Below, piece after piece: positions 32,935 to 44,830 of a stretch of 64,000 nucleotides of DNA (positions are counted from its first letter, which is position 1; the number at the start of each line of letters is the position of its first letter). This DNA is from Xiphydria camelus (taxonomy: Eukaryota > Arthropoda > Insecta > Hymenoptera > Xiphydriidae): NCBI GenBank assembly GCA_963678675.1, contig OY783195.1, positions 9,801,277 through 9,865,276 of the forward strand, written 5' to 3'. Position numbers and translations under genes: made by a program. A model generated the notes under the pieces. It ran no database searches. It was not told the DNA's origin and saw only the letters and a list, made by a program, of their open reading frames with translations.

Positions 32935-33415
32935 ATCTCCTCTTTCGTATTATACTATCACAAGTTTCAATGTATATACCGACCTGTCAAACGTGAAGTG
33001 TACATGTACCTCACTTCTATTTCATCTCTTCTTCGCCTCGGATGTAAAGATGGAAATTATAAAATATCATCATTTACACCTCAAGAAGTACGTTTTTGCA
33101 AGTAACTTTTCTGTAACATTCCTGCAATATTTTACAATATTCGCGAACACTACCGTATATATATTAGAAATATATATTTCTCGATAAAAACGTTTCGGAA
33201 TCATTATGTCGAAAGATCTCGATAAGATACAGCTCGATAAGATTGTACTTGCTCGGGCTGAGTTATATGGTGTTTTTATAATTATTTTAGGAAGTCACAG
33301 AAGAATACAGGTGCAGCAAAATATCGATGCTGTGATAGAAAGAATAAGGAATAACCCTCGAACCCTAATCGGTATCAGTGATTCCCAATTGACCGTCGTT
33401 ACACCGGAGACGAAG
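32935..33415 (+). repeat. Single-arm copy of the HTH palindrome
   Basis: Matches the right arm 32095-32540 with about 85-90% identity, including MSKDLDKIQLDKIVLARAEL and RRIQVQQNIDAVIERIRNNP. The frame then runs into ISDSQLTVVTPETKKR, i.e. joined to another module (GTCGTTACACCGGAGACGAA, also at 41757). Confidence 0.75.
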
Positions 33416-34381
33416 AAGAGATGAAATAGAAGTGAGGTACGTGTACACTTTAGGTTTGACAGGTCGTGTATAAATTGGAACTTGGGTGTGATAGTACGAA
33501 AGAGGAAATATATCGATAGAGAAAAAATAATGATAAAGTAATTACTTGATTATTGTGATCCAATTCCAATGCATCTCCTATTTTTCTGCCACGGCTTGTT
33601 GATGGAGAAGAAAAACCATTGATTTGTCCCGTGCTCGCATGACGCTGAAAACAAGAAATAGAATATTCACAAAGATATATGTCCTTCACATAGGCAATCA
33701 AAGTGAGGTTAGAATGGTCAGATAGAAAGTAACTTATCTGACGGCAATTCTTCTGAGATGCTGCCGTCTCCTTTCCTGCTCTGTATGCACAGGCATCCAG
33801 AGAAAAGTAGCACTGCATCCGTTCACTATCACGATTCACAATTATTAAAAAAAAAATACAAACGATTTGCAAATTACACGGAGCGCCTGTTACATTCACC
33901 ACTATTCGCCAGGGCCGTCCCGAGAAAAGGGGACGTTTTCAGCCTCTCTCCAGGGCCGTACTCTTTTCCCGGGACGGCCCTGGCGAATTTCTAAACACAA
34001 AAATAGCCGTAGTGCCTAAACTAAAATAGCTAGAAAAAAAATCATAAAGCAAAGATTAGAATGTTATTATCTACAACTTTTATTAAGGTTATTTTGTCGA
34101 AAAAAAAAATAATAAAATAATAAAAAAGCCTTTTGGTTCGGTACTCTGGAGACTACCCTTAAACTGCCCTGAAAAAATCACCCTACCCTCGTCGATTTTT
34201 TTGCGGCATAGGTAAAAATAGATAAGTGCCTTGGACTAAGTGATTAGGTACCTCAGTTGGGGCCAGATTGGGGTACCCAATGTAGCCCCAACTAAACGCT
34301 AATACTATATCGTATCACCTGACCCAAATTTCAGTCACTAAAAGTTCGGAATAGATTTCAATTTTATTTATTCTGTAATAG
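33416..34381. repeat. Family D module copy
   Basis: Paralogue of 28619-29383 with a longer left part. Ends TTCTGTAATAGAA without the CCCAATTGGGC unit. The hairpin CGCCAGGGCCGTCCCGAGAA / CGGGACGGCCCTGGCG is better preserved here (33907-33984). Confidence 0.8.
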
Positions 34382-34745
34382 AAATGGCCAATTTATCATT
34401 ATATGTATCTTACTCCACTCAATTTGAAAAATGCTGTAAAGATTATTAAAAGTGCAATTATCAAAGAATGAAATATATTATATATTTATTACCAATGGCA
34501 TCATAATAAAGTTAGTAAAGTTTTTGAGGCGATGCTATCAACATTAAAACATAAAAATTATACAATATTTCTTGCTAGGGTAGTGATTAGGTACCTTAGT
34601 TGGGGCCAGATTGGGGTGCCCAACGTAGGCCCAACTAGTACCTTAGTTGGGGCCTGATTGGGCTGCCCAACGTAGGCCCAACTAAACGCTAATACTACAT
34701 CGTATTACCTGACTCAAATTCCAGTCACTAAAAGTTCGGAATAAG
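34240..34745. repeat. Tandem duplicate with GGGCCAGATTGGGGTGCCC motif
   Basis: TGATTAGGTACCTYAGTTGG, a TTGGGGYMCCCAA block and AACTAAACGCTAATACTAYA occur near 34244 and again near 34580; the second has an extra GGCCTGATTGGGCTGCCCAA. Separated by AT-rich sequence. Confidence 0.7.
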
Positions 34746-34832
34746 TTCTAAATGTCCAGATTTATTTTTACTTCCGGTACATAAATAAAACAAATAATTG
34801 TATCTATTCGATTTATTATATTTTATTCAAAT

Positions 34833-34904
34833 TGGGCTGCCCAATTGGGGCCTAATTGGCGCCCAATTACTGATTGGGCCAACTTGGGCAGATTTCCACA
34901 CGGG
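34833..34904. repeat. Opposite end of the CCCAATTGGGC element
   Basis: CCCAATTGGGG-type tiles end in ATTTCCACACGGG, the exact reverse complement of the CCCGTGTGGAAAT that opens the units at 28254 and 29385. Together they could bound a 5.5-6.7 kb element. Confidence 0.65.
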
Positions 34905-34909
34905 TAGTT

Positions 34910-35920
34910 GGATACTTATATCTACTGTGTCCCCTTTTTAGTTAAAATTAAAAACAAAAAGACATTATCGGGATGACAATTTATTACTCTATGGCATTTC
35001 AAAAACAAATATAGTTGACAATTACTTCAATTACTTTCACCTAAATTTCAAACGAAATTTTTAACAGTGAATGTCTGTTTCATAAAACATCACTGATGGT
35101 ACGATTTTAGTGGTGGTACAATATAAGCGATTTTCCATTACTCACTGGAAATAGTAAGGACGATCCAACTCTAGCAAAATGTTATTGGTTTACGTGAACT
35201 GATATAGGCCTCATAACGCAACGAATTGGACCAGAGCAATTCAGCTTGGATTTTGTACATATACAGGTCCGATAATGGGCCTGAGTTTCACCCCAATGGT
35301 TATTGAATACCAGAATTAAGAAAAGGCTATTCAAGCACATTTTTATAGTTTGAAATAAACGCGCTTCTTTGCTGCAGTATAAAATAAAAAAAGGATCTTG
35401 CACGAGCTGTGTAACTTTTAGTTATAACTTAGGTCGTTTATCTCACGGTAATGACCAGTTTAGTAATACCTAATATTTCCCATTCTGCTAATTAGCAACT
35501 CCGAGTTTCAGATATTCCAACCAAAGTAGCTATCACAAATGTCAAATCCACCGTGAGTCTGGTAATATGGGTGCGCTAATGTTTCTGACATTTGAAATAA
35601 CATACGTATGTTGATATCTATATACATATCACCACTTTAGCGACCTTAACAGGTGCAGTTAAAGCGAGGAAAGAAATTATTTACTTTAAACCTGCAGTGA
35701 AGAAAGAGCTTTAAATTGTCTCCACCAATAGCTTTTTTTATAATTCATAGTAAGTAATTGGTTTGAAAAATTTAGCTAAAATTTATATTGAACATAATTC
35801 AATCTCATTTCCGTAAAAAATCTTTATATTATGAAATCTTTATATTATTATTATGAAAATATAAGCTTTACAAACCACTGTAGTCGAATTAATTAAAATA
35901 AAATTCTCGAGAAAGTTAAC
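34910..35920. other. Intergenic, no gene seen
   Basis: AT-rich with only short unrecognised frames. Confidence 0.4.
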
Positions 35921-36030
35921 AAATACGTGGATCAGTTGAAAAGTTTCCGGCCTTTTTAGGAAAAACACATATTTCAATGTAAACAAATTTATTTCTCAAC
36001 ATAGTCTCCTCGTAATTTAACACATTTATA

Positions 36031-36157
36031 GGGCCGGTTTTACCAACATGGTATAAACGCGGTATAGCGCTATACTGAGAATAACCAGCAATAAGCCTTA
36101 TATTTATTCTCAGTATAGCGCTATACCGCGTTTATACCGTGTTGGTAAAACCGGCCC
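36031..36157. repeat. 127 bp MITE in the mariner C-terminal region
   Basis: GGGCCGGTTTTACCAACATG at the left pairs with TGTTGGTAAAACCGGCCC at the right; the inner TATAAACGCGGTATAGCGCT arm pairs perfectly. It splits the transposase end between Trp-Ile and Lys-Cys codons. Confidence 0.88.
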
Positions 36158-36532
36158 TCAATCCATCGTTTCTCCCAACCCTTCAAGCCGTCAGAAAAAA
36201 ATTATTTTTATCTCCCTGAAAAATACCTGTTTAAGTACAGCATTTTCCACCTCGGCATTTGTCCTAAATTTTTCCCCCCAAGAAATTTTAGATCTAAGTT
36301 TCATCGACAGTTACCGAACGTTGCACAAATTCAGCTGGATTTGTTTTTGTACAGCTTAAAACAATATATTAAGCCGTCCGCGCTTTTCAACAAACGCAGC
36401 ACACAGCGCGCGAATAATTTTCTCATACCCAAATCCTCGTGCAAAATCTTGTGCACCCGTTCATCTGATATCTTACAAGCCTCGGCAATCTCCTTCACGG
36501 TCAATCGACGATCTCTGTTACAGTTTCATGCA

Positions 36533-36754
36533 CTAAGTCCACAATTTCGTCAGTTGAAAACATTTATCATCAAAAATGCTGATATGACCACGTTTGTACT
36601 CAGCCACCCAATGTTTGACGGTTGTGTATGAAGGGAACACTTCACCGTATATTGAGTCTAACTCGTCTTTTATTTCCTGAGATTTTTTCCTTTCAAATAA
36701 AGGAACTTGATTACTGCGCGATAATCGATTTTCTCCATTGTCGACAAAAAACAT
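36533..36754 (-). pseudogene. mariner transposase N-terminal fragment
   Basis: FERKKSQEIKDELDSIYGEV, then SYTTVKHWVAEYKRGHISIF match the first HTH of mariner transposases (mellifera/irritans-like SYTTVKxWVAEFKRG). The frame then breaks and continues in another frame as the second HTH. The DDE part is deleted. Inactive. Confidence 0.75.
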
Positions 36755-36919
36755 GTGTCAACTTTATAAAATTGTCATGAGCAAAGTACTGATCGGAATG
36801 ACTTGAAATTTGTATGGGATACGTGCTCAACGTCATCTATCAGACGATAGCAAAAATTAAATTCTATCATGACTGCTTGTCAATAAGGCCGGAAACTTTT
36901 CAAATGACCTACGTATTCA

Positions 36920-37976
36920 GGCCTAATACTATACCGGCCTAACGCTAGTTTGATGATAAAACGTTTCCTGTGTAATTTAGCTCTATTAAAAAAAAAATAA
37001 AAAATGAGTAGAAAAGAGAGCAAACCCTCCTTCCACCTTCTAAATCCCCTTTTCTAACACAAACGATTCTCTTCTTCAATTTTCTAACCGACTTCATATT
37101 TGCCTACTTCGACTTGAGGACATTACCTTAAAAATAAAAACAATTGAAATATAGAATCAAAGTAACCCCACCGTTATCTAATCTACATTGCATTACAAGA
37201 GACAAATGTGGTAATAGGGGAAAAGAAGGTATAAAATTCCTCCCACAATCCACGCACCAAGGAGGAATCCTCACCGGGATTCTCGTGTCTGTGCGAGGTG
37301 AAGACAAACCGTAGCTATAAGTAACGCGCAGGATGCGAATGGCAATGACGAGGATCGTTGGCTACGAAATACCAAGTCGTCGAGGATAGTCAACCGTCGG
37401 GGGGCATACCCCCCGAACGGAGCTTAACAACGGATATTTTTATGCTGTCATAACCTCGGATAACAAGTTCTCAGTTTTGTCCAGGCCGGTAGTATAATTC
37501 AGTGTCGGACCGCAGCGGGGACCCTTCTCCAGGGGCTCTATATCAAGCCGCTAGACAGCCTACCCCCTCGGTTCGGTCCGACCCGAGCCTCATACATACG
37601 TAAGACGCGAACGCAACTGAGATTATGACATTTTTTTTATTTATTACGCGATGCAGTTCCGGATAACGGGGCGGGGAGAGGGGTGACGAGACGATCGCCC
37701 GCTAATAGTCGAATATAACGATAGGGAACGATAAGGGTTACCAACAAAGCGAAAAACGAGCACCATCCAGATATAACGAGACGCGCACATTGAAACGATC
37801 GATCGCTGCGCCTTTATCCCTGCAGTGGATACGTTCGCTTCGCTCTGACATATTGTAGAATTTATTGATTGGGGTGACACCCTATGTCATTTCAATGCTG
37901 CTGCGCGTGATGCGAATATAGGTATACGCGTGCCTATTAGTTACGTGACGTGCTATACCCATTTTTGTATAGAAAA
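36920..37976. other. Intergenic, no gene seen
   Basis: Contains a moderately GC-rich part (37240-37880) with short frames on both strands and no recognised protein. A hairpin GGGGGGCATACCCCCC is at 37399-37414. Confidence 0.4.
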
Positions 37977-38705
37977 CCCCCCACAAAAACAGATTCTCTG
38001 TAAAAAAAGGCGGAATGTTCATTCAGTGCCAACAAAAATTGATACGTAAAATACTCTCCAAAAAAGATTTGAAATCAATTAAGATCGCCATGTTCAAGAT
38101 TTATGTATAAAAAGTAAAAGGCATCATTTGAAAGGAAAATTATTGTAAATCAGGTTACTGAAAAATTCGACTAAAAAAATTTATAAAAAAATTTTAATAA
38201 AAAAGAACTTGCCGCGTTTAAGTTTTCATATTTTGTCCACTATACCGAATATTGGCAGTGCTTGGACTGTCCTAGAGTGATTCATAAATTGCACTGTCGA
38301 AGTCAAATTCAGAGAAATCCAGAAGGTCCCCGCCTGATCGGTTTCCCATGCGACGTTCGGCATACTGGTGGTATCATATAAGTGTATGAATTTATTTAAA
38401 ATCATAAGTGCATAAACATCGAATATAATTCTCTGTCTGAATTTTTTATTTTGAAGGAAAAAACGCGGCAAGTTTTTTTTTTATTAAAATTTTTTTATAA
38501 ATTTTTTTAGTCGAATTTTTTCGTAACCTGATTTACAATAATTTTCCTTTCAAATGATGCCTTTTACTTTTTATACATAAATCTTGAACATGGCGATCTT
38601 AATTGATTTCAAATCTTTTTTGGAGAGTATTTTACGTATCAATTTTTGTTGGCACTGAATGAACATGCCGCCTTTTTTTTACAGAGAATCTGTTTTTGTG
38701 GGGGG
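37977..38705. repeat. 729 bp foldback element G
   Basis: CCACAAAAACAGATTCTCTG ends in inverted orientation; arms 37977-38220 and 38460-38705 are about 97% alike around a 240 bp unrelated core. A single arm, same orientation as the left one, is at 57740-57980. Confidence 0.88.
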
Positions 38706-39225
38706 ATTTCATTACTTTTTGGAATTTATTCATGAGGAGAATACGTACCTGTACATGTAGGAGAATAGCTTTTTATTACCACCAAATTAAAATCTCACAT
38801 TTTATACCGATACGAGCTAATTAATTATAACCACGTTACTTTTGATTTATTCTCGTGATATTTTGAAATGGATTTATAAACTAGAGTGTGCCCTTATATT
38901 TTTCACTTTGCTTTAGTATTTTGGAGAAATAAAACATATCGCTTTCGAATTTACAGGCCATCGGATTTTTCTTATATCTTGGTCGTCTTCAGAAATCCAT
39001 GTAGACATTTTACCTTTAACTCTCTAACAATAAGTATACTCTGCCAATAACCGTGACGAATTGTTTCATCACATGTAAAGATACTACTTATGACAGTATC
39101 TATGTTGTTACATATTAACTCGAGACGTTGGAATAGTTTTAAGAAATCCTTTTGCATGCACCGCTCAAATTTTGCCCCCTTACTCGTAAATAAATTTGTC
39201 AAGTCACTCGCAAAGTTACGTATAC

Positions 39226-39361
39226 GCATCTATGCGAATAGACCAATCAGGATCAAGTATTCCGTTGTGGTGGGGGTCCTGATTGATCTACTCGCTAAGA
39301 TGCGTATACGTTCCCTGATTCGGAATACTTGATCCTGATTGGTCTATTCGCTAAGATGCGT
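39226..39361. repeat. Foldback element near 39.3 kb
   Basis: GAATAGACCAATCAGGATCA AGTATTCCG pairs with CGGAATACTTGATCCTGATT GGTCTATTC. The centre holds another GTCCTGATTGATCTACTCGC, so the region is a palindrome plus a third related arm. Confidence 0.78.
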
Positions 39362-39409
39362 GCACGCAAAGATACGAGCGAGTTCGAGAAAGGGGCCTCT
39401 GATCTGCCG

Positions 39410-40592
39410 GTAGCTGTCGATCTGCCGGTAGCCGGGAGATCGAAGTCTCTAACTTCGAAATTGTTAATTTGTAAATAATACTGAATAATGTGTAGAAGTG
39501 ATAAATAATTATTCGGGTTTCTTCGATGAGTTTCCCCAAGTGTTTAAAAATCGGTGTCCATAACTGTGGCTTCAACTTCCAGCGATTAAGTAAGTAATTA
39601 CTGCAGAACGAGTAGGTTACAAGATTTTCATGAAGTTTTTGACGGTTTTCTTGCATGTCCCCTTTCATAAGGTGCAAACAAAGAGGATGTAACTTCTGTC
39701 CTATCCTGAAGAAAATGAGTCGATCAACATCAGACATTGTCGAACTTATTACCGAGCGCCTTTCACCCACGGTATTTTCATTGCAATATGCGCTTTTCAT
39801 TTCAACTATTCCTGCTTTAAATAACTTTCACTTCTTTCAAAGTATTTACCTTGTACGAATTGTTGATCGTAGGGCGCAGCAATCAATGATTGTGACTAAT
39901 CGTAGACAAATTATTCCTGCGATGATGTTCCAGTTGCGAAGCATACACTAGCAAGTCAGCTTACAGCGTCCGATGTTTAGTATCAACTTTACCTCTTTTG
40001 GAATACCCATCACCCGAGCATAATCACGATTATGTTAACGTTAATCGCAGAATAGACCGTGAGCTTGGGCACATTATCACTGTAGTAGTTCGGCACACTT
40101 GTCTACGACGAGTCGCTATTCTTGATCGCTGCCTCCTACCACGAACAGTTCATAAAAGGTTATTAGCTTGAAAGAAGTAAAAGTTATTTAACGCTGGAAT
40201 AGTTGAAACGAGAAGCGCGTATTGCAATTAATGTACCGTGGGTAATAGGCGCTCGGTGACAAGTCTGACATTCTCCAATGTCCATCGAGTCATCTTTTTA
40301 CGGACAGGACACGAGTTAGATCTGCTTCAGTTGCACCTGTACGAGATGACATATCAGACAATCATGAGTCTTCATGAAAATCTTCTAACCTACTCGTTCT
40401 GCAGTAATACTTAATAATATCACTGGAATTTGAAGCAAGTTATTGGCAAAAATCGGACACCGGTTTTTAAACACTTGGGGAATATCATCGAAGAAACCCG
40501 AATGATTATTTCTTACCACTTCTACATATTAGTAATCATTATTTACAAATTAACGATTTCGATCTCCCGAATTGACAGGTACCGGGAGATCA
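39410..40592. repeat. 1.18 kb foldback element
   Basis: GATCTGCCGGTAGC/GGGAGATCG at the left and CGATCTCCCGAATTGACAGG TACCGGGAGATC at the right; arms of about 400 bp with 85-90% identity (e.g. TACTGCAGAACGAGTAGGTT / AACCTACTCGTTCTGCAGTA). The centre (39950-40120) contains CGTCCGATGTTTAGTATC. No transposase identified. Confidence 0.82.
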
Positions 40593-40775
40593 GACTTTTG
40601 ACACTTTTCGCTCAGCTCGTAAGACCGCAGCGCACTCTCCCGAAGCCAACTCTTAAAGCGCCGAGCCAACCACTTCCAGCCAAATGTCAGGGAAATCCAA
40701 AATCAGGAGTTTTTTTGCCAGAGGACATTCGCTGTATGTTGTTACATACAGAAAAGTTATGATTTGTAAATTTCC

Positions 40776-41250
40776 ATCGTTACACTAGAAGCGAAGAAGA
40801 GATGAAATAGAAGTGAGGTACACGTACACTTCACGTTTGACAGGTCGGTATATAAATTGGAACTTGTGTGATAGTATAATACAAAAGAGGAAATGTATCA
40901 ATAAAGAAAAAATAATAATAAAGTAGTTACTCCATTATTGTAATCCAATAACATTGTATTACTTATTTTTCTGCCACGACTTTAATTGCTGATAGTGAAG
41001 AAAAATCAAATTTATTGGTTGATCCATCCACTATCAACAATCAAAGTCGTGGCAGAAAAATAATGAATACGATGGAATTGGATTACAATAATGGAGTAAT
41101 TACTTTATTATTATTTTTTCTTTGTCGATATATTTCCTTTTTCGTATTATACTATCACAAGTTCCAATTTATATACCGACCTGTCAAACGTGAAGTGTAC
41201 ATGTACCTCACTTCTATTTCATCTCTTCTTCGCCTCTGGTGTAACGACGG
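40776..41250. repeat. 475 bp palindrome, relative of 31320-32640
   Basis: ATCGTTACACTAGAAGCGAA at the left pairs with CGCCTCTGGTGTAACGA at the right; the loop region AATCAAATTTATTGGTTGAT is the same as at 31969. It corresponds to the inner 480 bp of the larger palindrome and lacks the HTH segment. Confidence 0.85.
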
Positions 41251-41270
41251 TTAATGTGGAACCGAATGTA

Positions 41271-41640
41271 CTACTGGTTCTTCGAATAACAAGTGCACGA
41301 TCCCTCGTTGGAAAGAAACCTCCTCGGGTTTGCAAACGATCTGTAAAAAATTGTAAATTACACAATTATATGCAGCATTTCACTTTTAAAATATACCGAA
41401 CTTACTCAGCGTAAAAATTAAGAACCAATTTATATACCGACCTGTCAAATGCAATGAATGCAACTAAGCAACTGGTTCTTGTTGGAACAACAAGTAGATG
41501 ATCCCTCGTTCAAAAAAAACCTCCTCGGGTTTGCATACGATCTGTAACAAATTGTAAATTACATAATCATATGCAGCACATTTCACTATTTAAAATATAC
41601 CGAACTTACTCGAGCGTAGAAATTAAAAAACTATATCTGA
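41271..41640. repeat. Tandem duplication of module E
   Basis: Two units of about 198 bp start at 41271 and 41469 (ACTGGTTCTTCGAATAACAA / ACTGGTTCTTGTTGGAACAA) and each ends ATACCGAACTTACTC. A third copy is at 32690. Confidence 0.75.
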
Positions 41641-41749
41641 GTTAATCAATTCTATTCTAATAATGACAGAATTATTAAAAATGATATATTTCCTGTCTCG
41701 TATTATACTACGTTATTCAGCACTTATCTGCCTAATCGGTATCAGTAAT

Positions 41750-42262
41750 TCCTCATTGACCGTCATTACACCGGAGACGAAGAAGAGATGAAATAGAAGT
41801 GCGGTACGTGTACACTTCAGGTTTGACAGGTCGGTGTGTATAAATTGGAATTTGTAATAGTACGAAAGAGGAAATATATCGATAGAGAAAAATAGTGATA
41901 AAGTAATTACTTGATTATTGTGATCCAATTCCATTTCATCTCCTATTCTGCCACGGCTTGTATTGATGATTGATTTTCTTCGATTTTTCCCGTGCTGGCA
42001 TGACCCTGAAAACAAAAAATAGAACGAACACAAAGATATTGTCCTTCCATTGTGTGTGAAAGTGAGGTTAAAGCTGTCAAATGGCAATTAAACTTATCTG
42101 ATGGCATTTCTTCCGAGACCGTCTCCTTTCCTGCTCCTTTCTTGATGCACAAGCATTGGAGAGAAGAATACCACTGCATCCGTTCACTATCTCGATATTC
42201 GAAAAAAATACAAACGATTATTAAACTATACGAAGCGTCTGTCACATTCACCACTATTGAGA
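41750..42262. repeat. Family D module copy, diverged
   Basis: TGACCGTCATTACACCGGAG, CACGGCTTGTATTGATGATT and the 150 bp core (CACTGCATCCGTTCACTATC, GTCTGTCACATTCACCACTA) match 33400-33905 at roughly 80%. Confidence 0.72.
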
Positions 42263-43050
42263 TTCACTACTCCGATTACACTGAATTTTTACTTTTTATT
42301 AACAAGCGCGTCCGAGGATCGAAAAAATGCGAGGGAAATCGTTTCGCGAATGGAAATATTTTATTAATTTTGAAAAATAACTAAACATTCAAGGAATATA
42401 TTCTCTCACACACTCTTACATACATTTTTGATGGCGTATGCGTGTGGCCGCATCTGTGTACACATTTCCGACCATGGCCGAATACCGCCGAAGACAGGCG
42501 GAATTTTTGTGAGATTTTGACATATATATATCGCCCGAGAAATCGGATTCTCGACTTTTGAGGCGCGAGGGGCGTGGCTTCGCGTTGCTAAGGAAAAATC
42601 TCTGTTAATATGTAACTTACAACATTTACTCTGGTCTCTATCGATAGAGAATAGTCGATTTATATGGCGTAATTAAGCATAGTTTTGGTTATAACCGTAT
42701 ATTTATTGAGAAAATTCGATGTTAAAATTGAGGGGTGAAGGGGGCAGACATTTTTTCTGTAAAGATACACGGGTGCTCGCGGCGACAGCGCTGGCGGCGT
42801 CGTTTTGACGACTTGAATGAACATGCCGCGAGACACTACCGTGTCTCTTGATAATTGTCAAATGAACGTAAGATAGGAGAGGGATAGTGTACGTGCAAGA
42901 TCACGCGTTTTGTACATGGCCACCACGAAACGTATTTACTATAAAGTATACGAGTAAAACGCACCATCCTTTATGCATTCGTAATTTTATAGATGAGTGA
43001 TTGTGAGGTTTCTTTATTCTTAGGAAACTACTCCCAATGTCATGAATTCT
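42263..43050. other. Intergenic, no gene seen
   Basis: No supported ORF. Short GC-rich part near 42770-42800 (GGCGACAGCGCTGGCGGCGT). Confidence 0.35.
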
Positions 43051-43054
43051 TTCC

Positions 43055-43245
43055 CTAGTAACTTTTTGAAATGTCATCTTTAAACGTACTAATCAATGAA
43101 CAATCAATTCTCTTGCATTGATTATCCAAGACAAGCGCCTCCGAAGTTATAGTGAGAACATAAGAATTATTTGTTCATTGGTTACTACGTTTAAAACTAA
43201 CTTTTTAAAAAGTTACCAAAGATAGAATCCGTAACACTGGAAGTA
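43055..43245. repeat. Foldback element I, copy 1
   Basis: AGTAACTTTTTGAAATGTCA / AGTTACCAAAG-side arms pair, with TTAAACGTACTAATCAATGA inverted as TCATTGGTTACTACGTTTAA. A sister copy is at 43386-43560. Confidence 0.7.
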
Positions 43246-43251
43246 AACCTA

Positions 43252-43388
43252 GCGTCAATGATTCTGATCAACCAGCTGTGGTCGACGGTACTTTAATCGA
43301 GTCGATCGTAGTTGAACGATACAAGCGGATCTTCTTATTTTGCCATGAAGCACTAATCAAATTTATTTTTCGTGACAAAATACTAAGA
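43252..43388. repeat. Partial foldback element A
   Basis: GCGTCAATGATTCTGATC and GTCGATCGTAGTTGAACGAT match 3768-3890; the right arm is missing. Confidence 0.72.
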
Positions 43389-43560
43389 TTTTTGAAATCT
43401 TATTTTTAAACATACTAACCAATGATCAATCAATTCTCGAGCTTTCATTAATCAGGGTAAACGCCGCCGTGCTAACGAAAGCAAGATAATTAATTGTTCA
43501 TCGGCCAGTATGTTTAAAAATGTCATTTCAAAAAGTCACCAGCGACAGAATTCGTGACGC
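43386..43560. repeat. Foldback element I, copy 2
   Basis: TTTTTAAACATACTAACCAATGA pairs with the TCATCGGCCAGTATGTTTAAAAA arm; the end CGACAGAATTCGTGACGCTG resembles the end of copy 1 (AGATAGAATCCGTAACACTG). Confidence 0.7.
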
Positions 43561-44435
43561 TGGAAGTACCTACTACACAGCAGAAATAGTGGTGATATAT
43601 ACTTGCACATAAGCAAAATAACCATTTATACATACAGTGTGGTCATGAAACGTCGAAGACATGTATATGTATAGCTATTGGAAACCTAAAGTTCCTGCAT
43701 GTTGACAAGTTGGTTATGTAATAACGTACTTAACAGATGAAAACACAAGATCGCTTACCCAATTATGTACCACCGGGAGTTCAACATTTCCCGGGAATGC
43801 TCTTCGCTCGACCTTTGTCGAACTTTCGTTTTGCACCGTTGATAGAATGTGTACCTACTTAGTTACGCTGTACAGAAATGTATATACATCGAGGCAACGA
43901 CTATGACGAATTTGAATACCTCGCGAGTTAACCCATTTGCCCTGTGATATATAAACAGAGTGATTCCGAGGATGGTTGTCATAGAACGATGTTATACAGA
44001 GGGTTCGGAATTGGATCTGGGGTATAACAAATATAACGTATACGATTACGAAACTCTAGACTGTGAGCATCATCATTGATAAGTCATGGTAGGTAGAAGA
44101 GATTAAGGGCCCTCTGTCAGTTCTAGGGATTTTGGAAATCCGCAGAAGAAACTTTTGGCACGACATTTGAGAATTATCTAATTGTCAGTTTAATAGTGAA
44201 GCTCATTGGAATAGTATTGCTGAAGAGTATATCATTCCTGGATATTATGGTTATTCAAATCCGAGAAAAAATAGATCATTAAGTCTGTTATGACCACCGT
44301 TCCATGAAGGTACCGTTATCACGGACAGGCTGGTATTCCCCACGATCGGACAAATGAGCGAACCCCCTTTAATCCTTATTTGTAGTACCGTAACCAAGGT
44401 ACCTACGACGATTCCATGATCCGTAGAGGGTTTTA
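43561..44435. other. Intergenic, no gene seen
   Basis: AT-rich with no recognised ORF or repeat. Confidence 0.4.
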
Positions 44436-44545
44436 CGAGGGTTGTCCCAAAAGTAATGCACAGCGCGCTCTAGCGGACGTTGTAGGCAACGTAGATAGCT
44501 GATCGAAGCATCAGTGTGTAGATTGAAGTCTTAAGAACACGATGG

Positions 44546-44721
44546 TACAGGGTCTTCATAAATTATTACAGACCCCCGTGACCTACGCGCACCACGTGAC
44601 CTACGCGCATATCCAACCAACATTGCATAATTGGTACTAGTCCGAGCTCTCAACCAATAGCATATGCGCGTAGGTCACGTGGCTTGTCACGTGGTCTGTA
44701 ATCATTTATGAAGACTCTGTA
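44546..44721. repeat. MITE nested in the mariner remnant
   Basis: TACAGGGTCTTCATAAATTA pairs with TCATTTATGAAGACTCTGTA; inner CACGTGACCTACGCGCATAT pairs with ATATGCGCGTAGGTCACGTG (one base apart). Confidence 0.83.
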
Positions 44722-44830
44722 TCATATGGTAGTGGGATTCGTTTAAAGGGAAAATGCCAAAAATTCGAAAAGACAACGAGAACAATCCATCGATTCGGAT
44801 TTCAGCAATAGAGCAACGTGTGTATATTCG

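Larger units (their letters stand above)
35926..36913 (-). mobile_element. mariner, internally deleted
   Basis: Ends CGTGGATCAGTTGAAAAGTT and (inverted) CGTAGGTCATTTGAAAAGTT are flanked by TA (35924-35925, 36914-36915). The minus strand carries transposase pieces: N-terminal HTH_48-like at 36754-36533, then IAEACKISDERVHKILHEDL (about 36510-36430), then the C-terminal ETMD / KCVKLRGDYVEK near 36190-35985. The catalytic core is missing. A 127 bp MITE is nested at 36031-36157. Confidence 0.8.

Noticed and set aside
37644..37880. 78-codon minus-strand frame
   Set aside because: No family resemblance and no gene context.
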